This document shows, piece by piece, positions 12,985-23,600 of a stretch of DNA of 64,000 nt (position 1 is its first letter; every line of letters begins with the position of its first letter). The position numbers and the translations under genes are program-made. The notes under the pieces are model-generated. The model searched no databases. It was not told the origin of the DNA and saw nothing but the letters and a program-made list of their open reading frames with translations. This DNA is from Epiperipatus broadwayi (Eukaryota > Onychophora > Udeonychophora > Euonychophora > Peripatidae), in the NCBI GenBank assembly GCA_028023455.1, contig JAQFVV010000020.1, positions 11,262,385 through 11,326,384 of the forward strand, given 5' to 3'.

Positions 12985-13265
12985 TATATGGGTAAGAGAA
13001 CAAATAGATATTATTTACCTTATTGAAAAAATTAAAAGACACATTGCTAGAAGAGATGATAATAGATGGACAATTAAAATCTTAAATTGGATTCCAAGAG
13101 ATTGTAAAAGACCCAGAAAAGGGCCACATGTGAGATGGATGGATGAAATAAGAAAGTGTGCAGGAGTGATGTGGAGAAGCTAAAGATCGGAAAAAATGGA
13201 CAGAACTTGGAGAGACCTTCATTCTGCAGTGGATTGATAATGGCTGATGATGATGATATATATTT
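12985..13265 (+). pseudogene. RTE-type LINE, 3' end fragment
   Basis: Translation gives the C-terminus typical of RTE/BovB-like endonuclease-reverse transcriptase polyproteins: IARRDDNRWTIKILNW, then RDCKRPRKGPHVRWMDEIRK, then a stop in place of the usual REAKDR stretch. A frame change follows before the terminal TELGETFILQWID-like segment. The element ends in a GATGATGATGAT tail, as RTE elements often do. It is 5'-truncated at about 12985. The same 3' end occurs at 19.4, 24.8, 48.2 and 50.5 kb. Confidence 0.8.
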
Positions 13266-14586
13266 ATAAAAAAACATATTTGACTACAATCAGAGTGTAA
13301 TAATGTATACTCTTGTCTTTAAATAATTATTATATGAATATTTTGTAAAAATAATCATAAAAAATTTAAATGAACTACACACAATGTACAATTTTTCTGT
13401 TTATTGCTAACTACAATTAAAAGTGAAGCTTATAATTTACTCTCACAAAAAAATTACTAATCAATGATGTGCTTTGTAGTATTTAAAACTTCAAATATTT
13501 TTTTTTGTTTGTAAAATGCTGACTTTAAATTTTTTTTAAACTAAAAAATAAATATATTTTAGTTCAGTTTCTGCCATCAAAATGAATATCAGAGAGTAAA
13601 GGTAAAGGAAAGCCAAAGACCCACCAGCGCCATCTTCAAATAGTTCTTTCTATGTATTAATCAGTTGGTTAAAAGAATGAAGAAAATATTAATTACAGAA
13701 TTTATTACCAACATTTTGATAATATCAAATATCTAAAGGTTTAATGGTATTAAATTAAACTCCTTTTGTCTGATGCTTATTAATAAATACCAAAAATTAT
13801 ATTCATATATTACTCTCCCACTATTTGTTACATCTCATGTTTTGTGAGTAATCTCCTTTCAAAGAAAAGCTAACTGTATAAATAAATAAATGCTAAATCC
13901 TTCTTTTGTGACAGGTAAATAATAACTGATGAGTAAGGCATTTGAGGGAAAATTTCCCAACTGAAAATACTATTTCTATACATTTGAAGATTGTGCTCAA
14001 CAAGTTTTCAAATATACACTTACTTTAAACAATTTTATTTAGGCTAAACAAGGTTACATTATTTCAAAACATAAATAGATCACCATGCATTACAACTGCG
14101 TATTAGATGAATCTGGTATTAATCCAAATAGTTTGAAGTTGATTGATGTCGAGATAGTCCATGTGATATAAAGTTCATAGGTGTATGGAATAGCTTCCAT
14201 GTCTCCTCGTAAATGAATTTTGATGATAGAAGTTTATCTCTTTGTTTTATCTTTTAAAGAGTAAATTAGTACATTTTTGCACGACTTTTTTAATGACTCA
14301 GAAATAAGTTAAAAATTTACAACTTCCCAATGCCACATGGACTTAATATTACATTTTCTACCCGATTTTGGTTTGAAAATATATACTGTATACATTAAAT
14401 ATTTTGCGTCTACCAAATGATAAATAATGAGAACTTAATTGAACAATTTTTCCCGTCAATAAATAATTTCAAATTCCCTTTAAAAATAAATTTTTAAACA
14501 AAATTTCATTAATACAAATAATTATTTTTAAGCAATTACTCTTAGCCAATCCAGTTAAATGATTCAAAAGTAATTAGAAAATTGGT
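13266..14586. other. AT-rich spacer
   Basis: I see no gene or recognisable repeat beyond A- and T-runs. Confidence 0.5.
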
Positions 14587-14723
14587 ATCTATCTATTCTT
14601 TTTTTTTTTTTACGTGTCATAGCATCTGCCGGGACGCGAACCCGCAACCCGGGCAACTGCCTGCAAGTGCAAGGCAGTCGCGCTGACCTCTCGACCACCA
14701 ATGCAAGACATCTATCTATTCTT
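14587..14723 (-). mobile_element. Young tRNA-derived SINE with perfect 14-bp TSD
   Basis: The reverse complement matches the SINE at 107-215 with about two differences over the ~95-bp body, including the same duplicated anticodon-loop segment. The insert (14601-14709, with the tail as a T-run on the plus strand) lies between ATCTATCTATTCTT at 14587-14600 and again at 14710-14723. A box and B box are intact. Perfect TSD plus near identity to another copy indicates recent mobilisation. The 63-codon minus frame here is SINE sequence. Confidence 0.92.
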
Positions 14724-15465
14724 AAAGATCCTTGAAGCACAGTTTGCAAAAACATTAAATAGAATTGTAATTTGATATGATTTTTGCTACAGGTAAGAGA
14801 GGTGTGATACTCCTATAAAGTTGATCCCATATCTTCATCTTATCATTTACGATTTTTTGAAACTCATTTGACTAGTTTAACAAATAAATACCAGCTAATA
14901 GATAAAAACTATAAATATATGATCCTATAAAGCAGCATGAAACAGATCTCATTCTAAATGAAATTGAAACAAACAACTAATTATATTTACAATGATTTAA
15001 TTAATAATATTTAAACAGCATTAAACTGTTGCACATGCGCTTTGGATTTTAATTATTAATTTAATTGACCACTGTATATATAGATCTAAACTAATCCTTA
15101 ATTAAAACTTGAACGTACGTAATACATATAAAGAAGACCGATCACTAATTGATATTTTCAGCTTTAAATCAAATTTCAATACAGTATAAGAAGACTTCAT
15201 AATTAAAAGTTGAAGAAAAAAAACGGTCCAAAATATATTTTACAATAAAAAATTTCAGTACTAAAAACAACAGAAAAGGCCGTTTCTCATAATTAACTGT
15301 GTACGTGTGTGTTTGTGCGCGCAAATATAGAAGCGTTCTGTTCTATCTTGACTACCTACATTATTTCACACATAAAAAATTTCTAAATTTCTAATTCATA
15401 CATTTTGCACTTTATTACTTTGTTTTTGTTAATTTCTTTAAAAATGACTGCTGAAAAATGTTCAT
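14724..15465. other. AT-rich spacer
   Basis: Nothing supported. A GTGTACGTGTGTGTTTGTGC microsatellite-like stretch lies near 15300-15320. Confidence 0.5.
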
Positions 15466-15655
15466 ATCATCATCATCATCATTATTATAATATTATAAAA
15501 AATATATATTTTGAGTTACATATATGAGATGTAGACCGATTCATTTATATCAAGGGTAGCATCATCATCATCATCATTATTACAATATTATAAAAAATAG
15601 ATATTTTGAGTTACATATATGAGATGTAGACCGATTCATTTATATCAAGGGTAGC
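15466..15655. repeat. Tandem duplication, two 95-bp units
   Basis: Units at 15466-15560 and 15561-15655 are nearly identical, with about two differences. Each begins with an ATC trinucleotide tract and ends CATTTATATCAAGGGTAGC. The near identity suggests recent duplication, probably by unequal exchange or replication slippage primed by the ATC tracts. Confidence 0.9.
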
Positions 15656-16474
15656 GTTCAACATGGACTTCGATTAAGTTCTCTAATAGACTTTCCATTA
15701 TGTAGTAGAGGACAGAATGATGATCATTTTCTATTTTCAAGAAATAAAGCTATTAACATCCGTTTTGGGCAATTTTAAGATGCAGGCTGTTTGTAGCCCA
15801 TAAGCCATAATTTTGCCACTCATTTATGTAATATATAACTCATCTGCATGTTTAGATCTCTAATTGAAAGCAGCAATTAAGCAATTAACATTTGATTATT
15901 GTCAGTGATAGTTTGCTATTACTTCCCACTCCCTCCCTCATCACAAATGATTCGAGTATTTTATTTTAAAGCTACATTACAAACTTTAACGAGCCTTTAC
16001 ACCATAAAGACAATGCACATATATATGTATTAAAAATTATTTATACGGAATTAATATTATTATTAAAAATATAAAATTATAAAACACTTGTTAAAAAAAA
16101 TCAATATAATTACATAAAAAATTTAAGATTTTTTTTTTTTATAAAAGATGTTTTAGCGTGCATTTTAGCATTTCTATTTCCTGAAAAATATGAAGTCAAG
16201 TGAAAATTTTATTATAACTCAAAAAATAACATCAGTGAAAAATCCCACGATTATATAAATCATATTCATATATATCCCTATACGCGTAGGCAAACAATAC
16301 ACACCCACAAAAAAAAGAAAATGAAATGTTCAAGTTTTTGTACTTTATATATAAGATCATAAAGACAAATATCATTGTAGTAATACATGTTTGGTCTGCC
16401 CATGACTAGGGAATTGAATACAGACAGGTAATTAGTTCATAGCTAACTTAACTCCATAAATAAATATCTCGATG
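15656..16474. other. AT-rich spacer
   Basis: No gene or clear repeat is recognised. Confidence 0.5.
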
Positions 16475-16587
16475 TTTTTTTCCCCCCATATGTCAAAGCA
16501 TCGGCCGGGAAGCGAACCCGCAACTACTGTCTGCAAGCAACTGCTTGCTTGCAAGGCGGCTGTGCTGACCTCTCGGCTACCAACGCT
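16475..16587 (-). mobile_element. tRNA-derived SINE (TGC-loop subtype)
   Basis: The reverse complement reads GCGTTGGTAGCCGAGAGG (acceptor and A box), CCTTGCAAGCAAGCAG (anticodon arm), an extended variable region containing GTTGCTTGCAGACAG, and a B box GGTTCGCTTCC, then CCGGCCGATGCTTTGACATATG. A mixed C/T tract on the plus strand is the tail. The possible TSD is only about six bases (TCTCGA/GCTCGA), so the boundary is approximate. It belongs to the same superfamily as 0.1, 14.6, 19.0 and 28.4 kb. Confidence 0.85.
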
Positions 16588-16659
16588 CGACTATATCTAG
16601 GGGTTTTAGCTATAGAATAAAACAAAAATGGAACACCACTTAAATCTTCAACATCAGCG

Positions 16660-16740
16660 AAGGGCATGCTTGGTGGAAAATGCCCTCTTCACTGGCCTTC
16701 TATTGCAGCTGTTAGAAAGACCTTTACCATAGAAAGGGTT
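16660..16740 (+). repeat. Dispersed repeat, same family as 54.1 kb
   Basis: Shares ordered blocks GGCATGCTTGGTGGAAAA, CTTCTATTG, GTTAGAAAGACCTTT with 54130-54210, where they read GGCATGCCTGGTGAAAA, TTCTTCTG, GTTGAAAAGATCTTT. Unknown class, no TSD seen. Confidence 0.45.
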
Positions 16741-17131
16741 TTTACATTTTTAAAATAAAGCAAGATCAGTGAAATATTTACAGAACTTTGCGATAGATAA
16801 TCAAATAGTAAATAATTAAGAAAACTGTTATCCTATGACATGAATAACAACCTATGACTTACGGATCTTAAGAGAGTTCTCAAAAATATTTGAGATAATG
16901 AATTCAAAATTTGTATTAAAAAACTAATAATCTAAATATTTAAAAATTAAAACTTTTAAAATAAAAATCTATATAACAATATAATACCAGACAAAAAAAC
17001 TAAACTTTACCACCATGGTATAGCGTTGTGTAGTATTTAATTTTTAATTCTATTTTCTTGCATTTATTTATAATTATTCTAGTTATAATTTGTTTATTAT
17101 GAAGTAATTCTAGCATTTTTATTTACTTTTC
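16741..17131. other. AT-rich spacer
   Basis: No gene or clear repeat is recognised. Confidence 0.5.
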
Positions 17132-17344
17132 TTGTTGACATTTGCACATTATTTATATACTTTTGTGATAGTATATATAATTTGTGATTTACACATTTCA
17201 AAGGATACTTTATTTACAGCACCAAGATACATAATTGTGAACAAAGGCACTGGTTCAAACAGATGGTTACAAGTAGTGTCTACCATGGGTCTTCAGGGTT
17301 ACAATATGAAAATCCATGGGAACATCACTGATACAAGGTCATAA
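17132..17344 (+). CDS. Possible terminal exon, unidentified protein
   Basis: The second half of this frame is less biased than the surrounding AT-rich frames: it encodes APRYIIVNKGTGSNRWLQVV, then STMGLQGYNMKIHGNITDTR and Ser before a TAA at 17342-17344. A splice-acceptor-like TTTATTTACAG ends at 17219, which would make 17220-17344 a terminal coding exon of about 41 codons. No upstream exon, poly(A) signal or known domain is recognised. It could equally be a relic of an unrecognised mobile element. An 82-bp tandem duplication starts about 80 bp downstream. Confidence 0.2.
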   Translation: MLTFAHYLYTFVIVYIICDLHISKDTLFTAPRYIIVNKGTGSNRWLQVVSTMGLQGYNMKIHGNITDTRS

Positions 17345-17424
17345 ATTGAAAAAACAAACCTATATCAATTAACATTTAGATAATATCAGATGATAATCAT
17401 CATTGAAAACCTAAAATTACATAC

Positions 17425-17591
17425 ATGTAACCAATATAATTTGGATATCACCTCAAAGCATTCAAGGGTGTAAATCACCCCTATGGACAAGGGACATTTC
17501 AACATAATGTAACCAATATAATTTGGATATCATTACAAAGCATTCAAGGGTGTAAATCACCCCTAATGGACTAGGGACATATCGACATAAT
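17425..17591. repeat. Tandem duplication, two ~82-bp units
   Basis: Units begin ATGTAACCAATATAATTTGG at 17425 and at 17507 and share AAAGCATTCAAGGGTG and TAAATCACCCCTA. Each contains a small inverted repeat, AGGGTG and CACCCCT, around TAAAT. The copies differ at several positions, so this duplication is older than the one at 15.5 kb. Confidence 0.85.
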
Positions 17592-19043
17592 ACCTTGAGT
17601 TCATGATCGGATCACAGAGTGTACAATAATGCCCAATCAGGAACCCAAAGCTCTATGGTTAGCATTCCATAAAAATACAATCAAGATTTTAAATACAAAT
17701 CATTATCATTGTTATAAGTTGAATAGACACACAAAATAATAACTAGTTACAAAATCAGAGTTACATAGAAAATCAGTTGAATTAATAAGCATAAACTTAA
17801 TTGTGGACAATCACCATTGGTATTAGGCTGGGAATTTACAATTTGTGTTCCCAATAAAGTCCAAACCGTGCATTTCATGGAGTTATATATTTATTTGTAC
17901 TTGCAATATGAAAATCTCATTTAACAATTATTTTTAGAAGAGCAAAATCTTTTTCTGCATTTTGATCATCAATTTTCCACATTAAATGATGAACATAAAA
18001 ATTGAGAAATTTGATTCATAATATATAAAAAAAAGGGTTACTGACTTCAGAATTTGTTACTATGAATCTAGACAAATATAAGTATCAGAAAGCTTTTTAA
18101 AAGCACAGAATCTGAAGATAAAAATAAATAGATAAAAACAACTAATAGTTAGTTACTCAGCTTTGAAAAACAGGTAATATTTGAGCATGACAAGTGACCG
18201 CTTGAATTTCAATTCAGGAAGTTTTAAGCACTTGAATATGTAATTCTATTATTACACTAGACATATTATATGGATTTATTAAGTAATAACCTGTAGATTT
18301 ATACTTTACGTTTGTCTAAATTATGATAATGTTAAATCGTGCTATCACGCTTACAACGTAAAAAATAAAAAAGTGAATTGGAAAGGAAAAGGCTGGTTAG
18401 GATTGTTTTAAAAGAAAAATTATATAAGCAAACTTGAATGCAATTTAAAAATACAGGTCGTATACGAATCAGAAAATATAATTGTAATGAGAATATTAAA
18501 AAATTGACGTTGGAGTTTGGAAATTTTTCTGTTCAGCAATTCTAAAACAAATTCAAAATCTTTTCAATTAGTAACCGATAAGTCAACCAGACACATCTAA
18601 TATGGGTCAGTAAATAGTTAGCTAGCTATTTGGTTTTGAAAGATAATGACATAATTATCAATAGGTTGTTTTTTATATCTGATGAAAGAAGCAGCTTACA
18701 TGCACAAAAAGTTCATTATAACACCGTTTAAAAGCTTAGCTGAAAATTATATTTTATTTAAATAATATTTATTTTAAAAAAATTACAAAGCTCTATACTT
18801 GCATTTCTAAAAAGTGCAACTCTAATATATTCAAAGTCAATTAATATGATAAATATCAGCTTTCAGTATGATTATATTATAATTTACATAAACACTTCAT
18901 TTATATATATATATATCTTCAGCAGCAGCCAGCTATTCATAAATAACAGGAGTCAATATTATATATATATAGATGTTAAAGATTATAATTAAAAATTGAA
19001 TGTTTTTTTGTTCAAATTAATACATTTAAAAAAATATTGTATC
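17592..19043. other. AT-rich spacer
   Basis: No supported gene. Includes TA tracts near 18901-18916 and 18960-18970. Confidence 0.5.
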
Positions 19044-19132
19044 GCAGCTGCCATGCAAGCAAGTAGGTGGTTGCAGACGGTTGTGGGTTCGCGTCCCGGC
19101 CGATGCTATGACACATGAAAAAAAAAAAAAAA
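19044..19132 (+). mobile_element. 5'-truncated tRNA-derived SINE
   Basis: The sequence starts inside the anticodon arm (GCTGCCATGCAAGCAAG) and continues through GGTTGCAGACGGTTGTGG, the B box GGTTCGCGTCC, CCGGCCGATGCTATGACACATG and an A-run. The A box and 5' acceptor strand are absent. The copy at 28.4 kb (minus) is closely similar and starts at nearly the same point. Confidence 0.8.
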
Positions 19133-19384
19133 ATGTAAATAAAGTTGGTTTTTTTAAAACTTAATAACAATTGATTTGTACTTTAGTTATGAATGCATGT
19201 ACACATACCAATTTGTTATATACTTAGATACAGAACAAATTTTATAGTTACAGACTTGCATAAATATAATGAAAAATAATTCAATCATTACTCCTTCCAT
19301 CACTGTTAAAAATAGGTAGATCAATTATCCTGTCTTCAAGCAAAAATCTAAAAACTATTTACATATGTACTTGTATATATTAAT

Positions 19385-19570
19385 TGAAAGCTTAAACTGG
19401 ATTCCAAGAGATTGTAAAAGACCTAGAAAGAAAGAGACCACATGTGAGATGGATGGAGGGGTGGTGTGGAGAAGAGAAGCTAAAGATCGGAGAAGATGGA
19501 TTGAACTTGGAGAGACCTTCCATCCTGCAGTGGATTGATAATGGTTGATGATCATGATGATATATTTTTA
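19385..19570 (+). pseudogene. RTE-type LINE, short 3' end fragment
   Basis: The first part translates to LNWIPRDCKRPR followed, after a frame change, by the RTE C-terminal pattern (GVVWRREAKDRRRWIELGET), then TGGATTGATAATGG and a GATGATCATGATGAT tail. Compared with 13.0 kb it has lost the segment encoding MDEIRK. The antisense open frames here are shadows. Confidence 0.75.
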
Positions 19571-20562
19571 ATGTTAGTATGTCTATATATGTATACATGC
19601 ATAAGCTACACTTAAAAAAAAAAGCATTTACCTAACGTTTCAAATGTTGTTCTACCCCACTGTTCCCTAGAATTATTAAAATAAGTTAAGGCTAAAACCT
19701 CTTTTGTTTTCATCTAGTGTAAGTTACTTACTGAATTATCTTCTACTTAGAATATTTGGATATTTCTTAGTGATTTCTTTATCTGATAATTACCATAACA
19801 TTATTTTAAGTCTGTTCTGGAATTGAATGTGGTTTTATGCATACATTAGTACTTAAAATGTTAGGAAGCAAAATGAAATATTGACAACTGATATTATAAT
19901 TGTCATGTAAAAAAAAAAAAGCATGTATACAATATTATCAGAGGACTTTGTAAGGATTGATTAAAAAAAAAAACATGTCAAAAAATATTTAGGCAACTAA
20001 GTTAATTAACTTTTAATTGTCAATGTAACAAAGCATGGGTTCACTCGACAAAAAGATTTCTCGCTACTCTCTCAACCAATGGTGAATGAAGATTACATCA
20101 TATTAGAACCATATTTTTTTTAATTAGTGCATCAATACTAATCTGATTCACCCAGATTAATCTGGGATCTTTATACCCTAGTAAATAACAGCCAAATATT
20201 CATTTACCAATCAAACAAAGATAGCTAAGCTATATTGATTATGGGCATCAGCTGATATAATTTGAAAACATTTTGAAGGTTCACCTGGTTGGATTTAAAC
20301 CCCAGATTGAATTTAAACCCCAGATCATGAATGTGAAAAAAAAAAGCAATAATAAACCAGACGCAAAATATTTTAATAAAAAAATACATTTTCATTGTGC
20401 ACATGTAGGTTAAGTATATATAAATAATTTCAAAATGCATTTAAATAATTTTATTATATATGAAATTGTAATCTTTCTCCTTTTTTTACCTTAAACTTGT
20501 ATATACTGCATAATTTTATCACAAGGTGGAATCACTTATTTCTTATAAAATCTCTGTCTTGT
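19571..20562. other. AT-rich spacer with a possible decayed repeat
   Basis: No gene is supported. A pair of similar 'TTTAAACCCCAGAT' segments lies at 20293-20305 and 20312-20324. A GATTCACCCAGATTAATCTGGG block lies near 20150-20165, with its own short palindrome. These may be traces of an old tRNA-like repeat. Confidence 0.4.
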
Positions 20563-20665
20563 GCTGCGACTTGAGAGCTCCCTATACAGTCATCATTACA
20601 TTTGATTGGCTGTCATTTAAGCATTCTAAAAGCACATGGGAGAATGTTTCAGCCTTTCACTTTAA
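20563..20665 (+). repeat. Dispersed ~100-bp repeat beside RTE copy A
   Basis: Matches 51115-51215 in the same orientation: TTGAGAG(C/T)TCC, CAGTCAT(C/T)ATTACAT, TGATTGGCTGTCA, TAAGCATT and TTTCAGCCTTTCAC / TTTTAGCCTTTCAC occur in the same order. Both copies abut RTE sequence but on opposite sides relative to RTE orientation, so it is more likely a separate repeat than part of the RTE. Confidence 0.6.
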
Positions 20666-20689
20666 TTAATTCTTTATTTAAAAATACAA

Positions 20690-23600
20690 AAAAATACAGT
20701 GAGTCTTTTATTTAAATAAATACAATGTATGTAAGCATGGGTTTGTATTGGAAGCACAAATGGAATGTGATTCATTATATTTATGAAGTGGAAGAGCAAC
20801 ATTGTAGAGAGTGAGTATATTATAAAGCAAGATTAATAATTTAAATTAGAAAAAGGTATCACATACAGATAATTCAGGTTTTTGCCATAATAAGTTCTCA
20901 TCATGATAAAGAAATAAAGGATTTTTATGTGTGTATAAAATGCTTTTAATCAGACCAAATAACATTTTAAAATTGTCTTGGGAGACTTTAATGCTAGAAT
21001 TGATAAACAATTGAAAGATCAAAGTGATGTGGATAGATTTGGTTATATAGTAACAGAAATGAGAAAGAACATAGATTTATGAAGTTTACGTAAAAAAAAC
21101 TATACATGAATAATTCCTTCTTTGAGAATAATTGTAAATAAAAATAAACATGAAAGAATCCAAATGGAGATACAATAGAATTGGATTATATTTTAACTAA
21201 CAGAAAATATGCATTTATAAATTCAACTTATAAGGTGATACCCATCAGTGAGATGTAAGATAGGTATTAATGCAAAACTAGGGAGAAAAAAACTATTAAG
21301 AAAGTCAATATTAACCACTGATATTCCTAACTTTCAGAAACAGTACAATGAAATTAAATTAAAAGTTGCAAATGATTTGAAAATATTAGCAGATTTTGAA
21401 GATCATTTAAATTTAATTGAAATCAACAAGGAGACAAGTAATATTCTATTAAGAACTGCAAAAGAGATAGTTCATATAATGAAGCAGAAATTAAACAGTA
21501 CATTTTCTACCGAGAAAAAAAAACTGTATGAAGAAAAACATTTTTTATAAAAGTATAATATTTATTAATATGAAGATTTAGGTATATACAGCAACATAAG
21601 AAATATTATAAGAACTAGGATAAAATGTGCTAAACTATAACAAAAGAGTCTTACAATGTTGAATTGTTCATGCAGATTATACATACAAACTAGTAATAAA
21701 GGAAAAATAAATTTTCAATGGATCAAACAGATAGTAAAACAGAATAGAGTGAGGGAAATTTGCTAAACAAAAAGTAAAAAAAAACCCAATAATATGGAAA
21801 GGTTAAAACATCTTATAATTCAGTCAATATGGTATAGGGAAACTCTGTCCCTCAGGGTGAAGTAGCACAAATATTCAATGGGACTCAGACCATACACAAC
21901 TGTTCATCCATTAGAATGACAGGCTAAAATTCTTCGATAAAGAAACAATACTGAATCAAGGAACATGATCTTCAGGAGATTCCTAGTTACCATAATAAGA
22001 CCTGTTGAGGTCACCACCCAGATGCCAAAAACTAAAATTTTCCGAATTGAACGATTGGAATTTTGTAAAATGATATAAAAAATAGGATTAATAATTATAT
22101 AAAAAATATAATTGTGAATTAGCAAGGAGGTCTATAGAATAGAATAAAAATCTCAAAAGGGTAAAACAACATTTTGGTATCAGGAAAAAAACATTTCTGC
22201 AATAAAAAGAACAGATAAAAAAAACTATTATTTAAAAAAATAAAAATGAGATCATTAAGTATGCTGAAGAGTTCATTAAAAAATTACAAAATAATAAAGA
22301 ACAAGAAAACACAATATCTGCTCTAGTTATTACATCTTTGAATTGCCAGAATTTTAAGTGAAAAAGTGAGACATGCAATTAAATCAGTGAAAAAATGATG
22401 GAATTATATAATCAATATTGAAAAAAAAAAAGAAAAAGGGTAAAAAAAATTGAAAAACTTAATAAAGTTATATCCCAAATGTCCAAATGTTAAACATGTA
22501 CCAGATGACTGGAAAAATAAAGTATTAATATTGACATCTAAGAAAGCATCTTGGGGTCATTTGTCTTTTATTGTATCTTTATTTATATGAATTTAAAAAG
22601 AATGTGGAAGTATGGAAGTTGTTTAATATATCTACTATCAATTCTATACAAAATCTTTACTAAGATAATTACAATTTGTACTTTGGATTTTAACTGCCAA
22701 GAGAACAAGATAGATTTAAAAGTGCCTTTAGTACAGTGGATAACATGCAAATATTGAGAGAAGTTATAGAAAGAGCCAATGGATAAGAGTTGCCATTATG
22801 CTTTGGACTTATCTAAGATTATAAAAAGAATAGTAATTAAAACATTAGAACATCAAGATATAGATCCAGGAAACTGTCTTTTCTGATGAATATTTATGAA
22901 AATGCAACAATAATTACTAGTTTACATGATGATACTAAAATAATTAACATGAAAAGTGGGAATAATGGAATGATTCTATATTTCTAAAACTTTTTTTAAC
23001 TGTGGTTTACATAAAGTATTTTGTGAATTAAAATGGAAAACTAAGAAATTTTAAAAATAAACGGACTTTGCAGATAATGTAATAATTTTTGCAATCAAAG
23101 CCTCGGAGCTTTAGGAAATGTTGCAAAAGGTATCAGATAAACACAAGAAAGTATGGCACTTCTGTAAAATAAATTACTTCCTTCCAATCATCCTCCCCAC
23201 CAAGGTCTTCATAGCAAAAATTAATTTCCTATGTTCTGGATTCCTCTGGAGAAAAAAACTGCCACAATTAACCTCAGGAAGGCATGCCTATCTAAAAAAC
23301 TTAATGGACAAGGCCTGCATACCATCTCTTATTTTCTAGTACAGAGAGCACATAATATGCTTGTCAGAATTAGAAGAATAATCTCGAAGGACTCTTATCT
23401 ATCCCTGGTTGCCCCCACTGATACCCTGCCACCTCGAGGACAGTCCCTATCCTGGACTGATATGGTTGTCAACTTGGTTACTAATGCTGGAATTGTTGTG
23501 GGAGTGATTAGGAATAAGCTCAAATATTGGGACATTCACTGTCAGTCACTCGTCACAACCTCTACTGTTCTCATGGTTAACAATGAATACATCATTAAAC

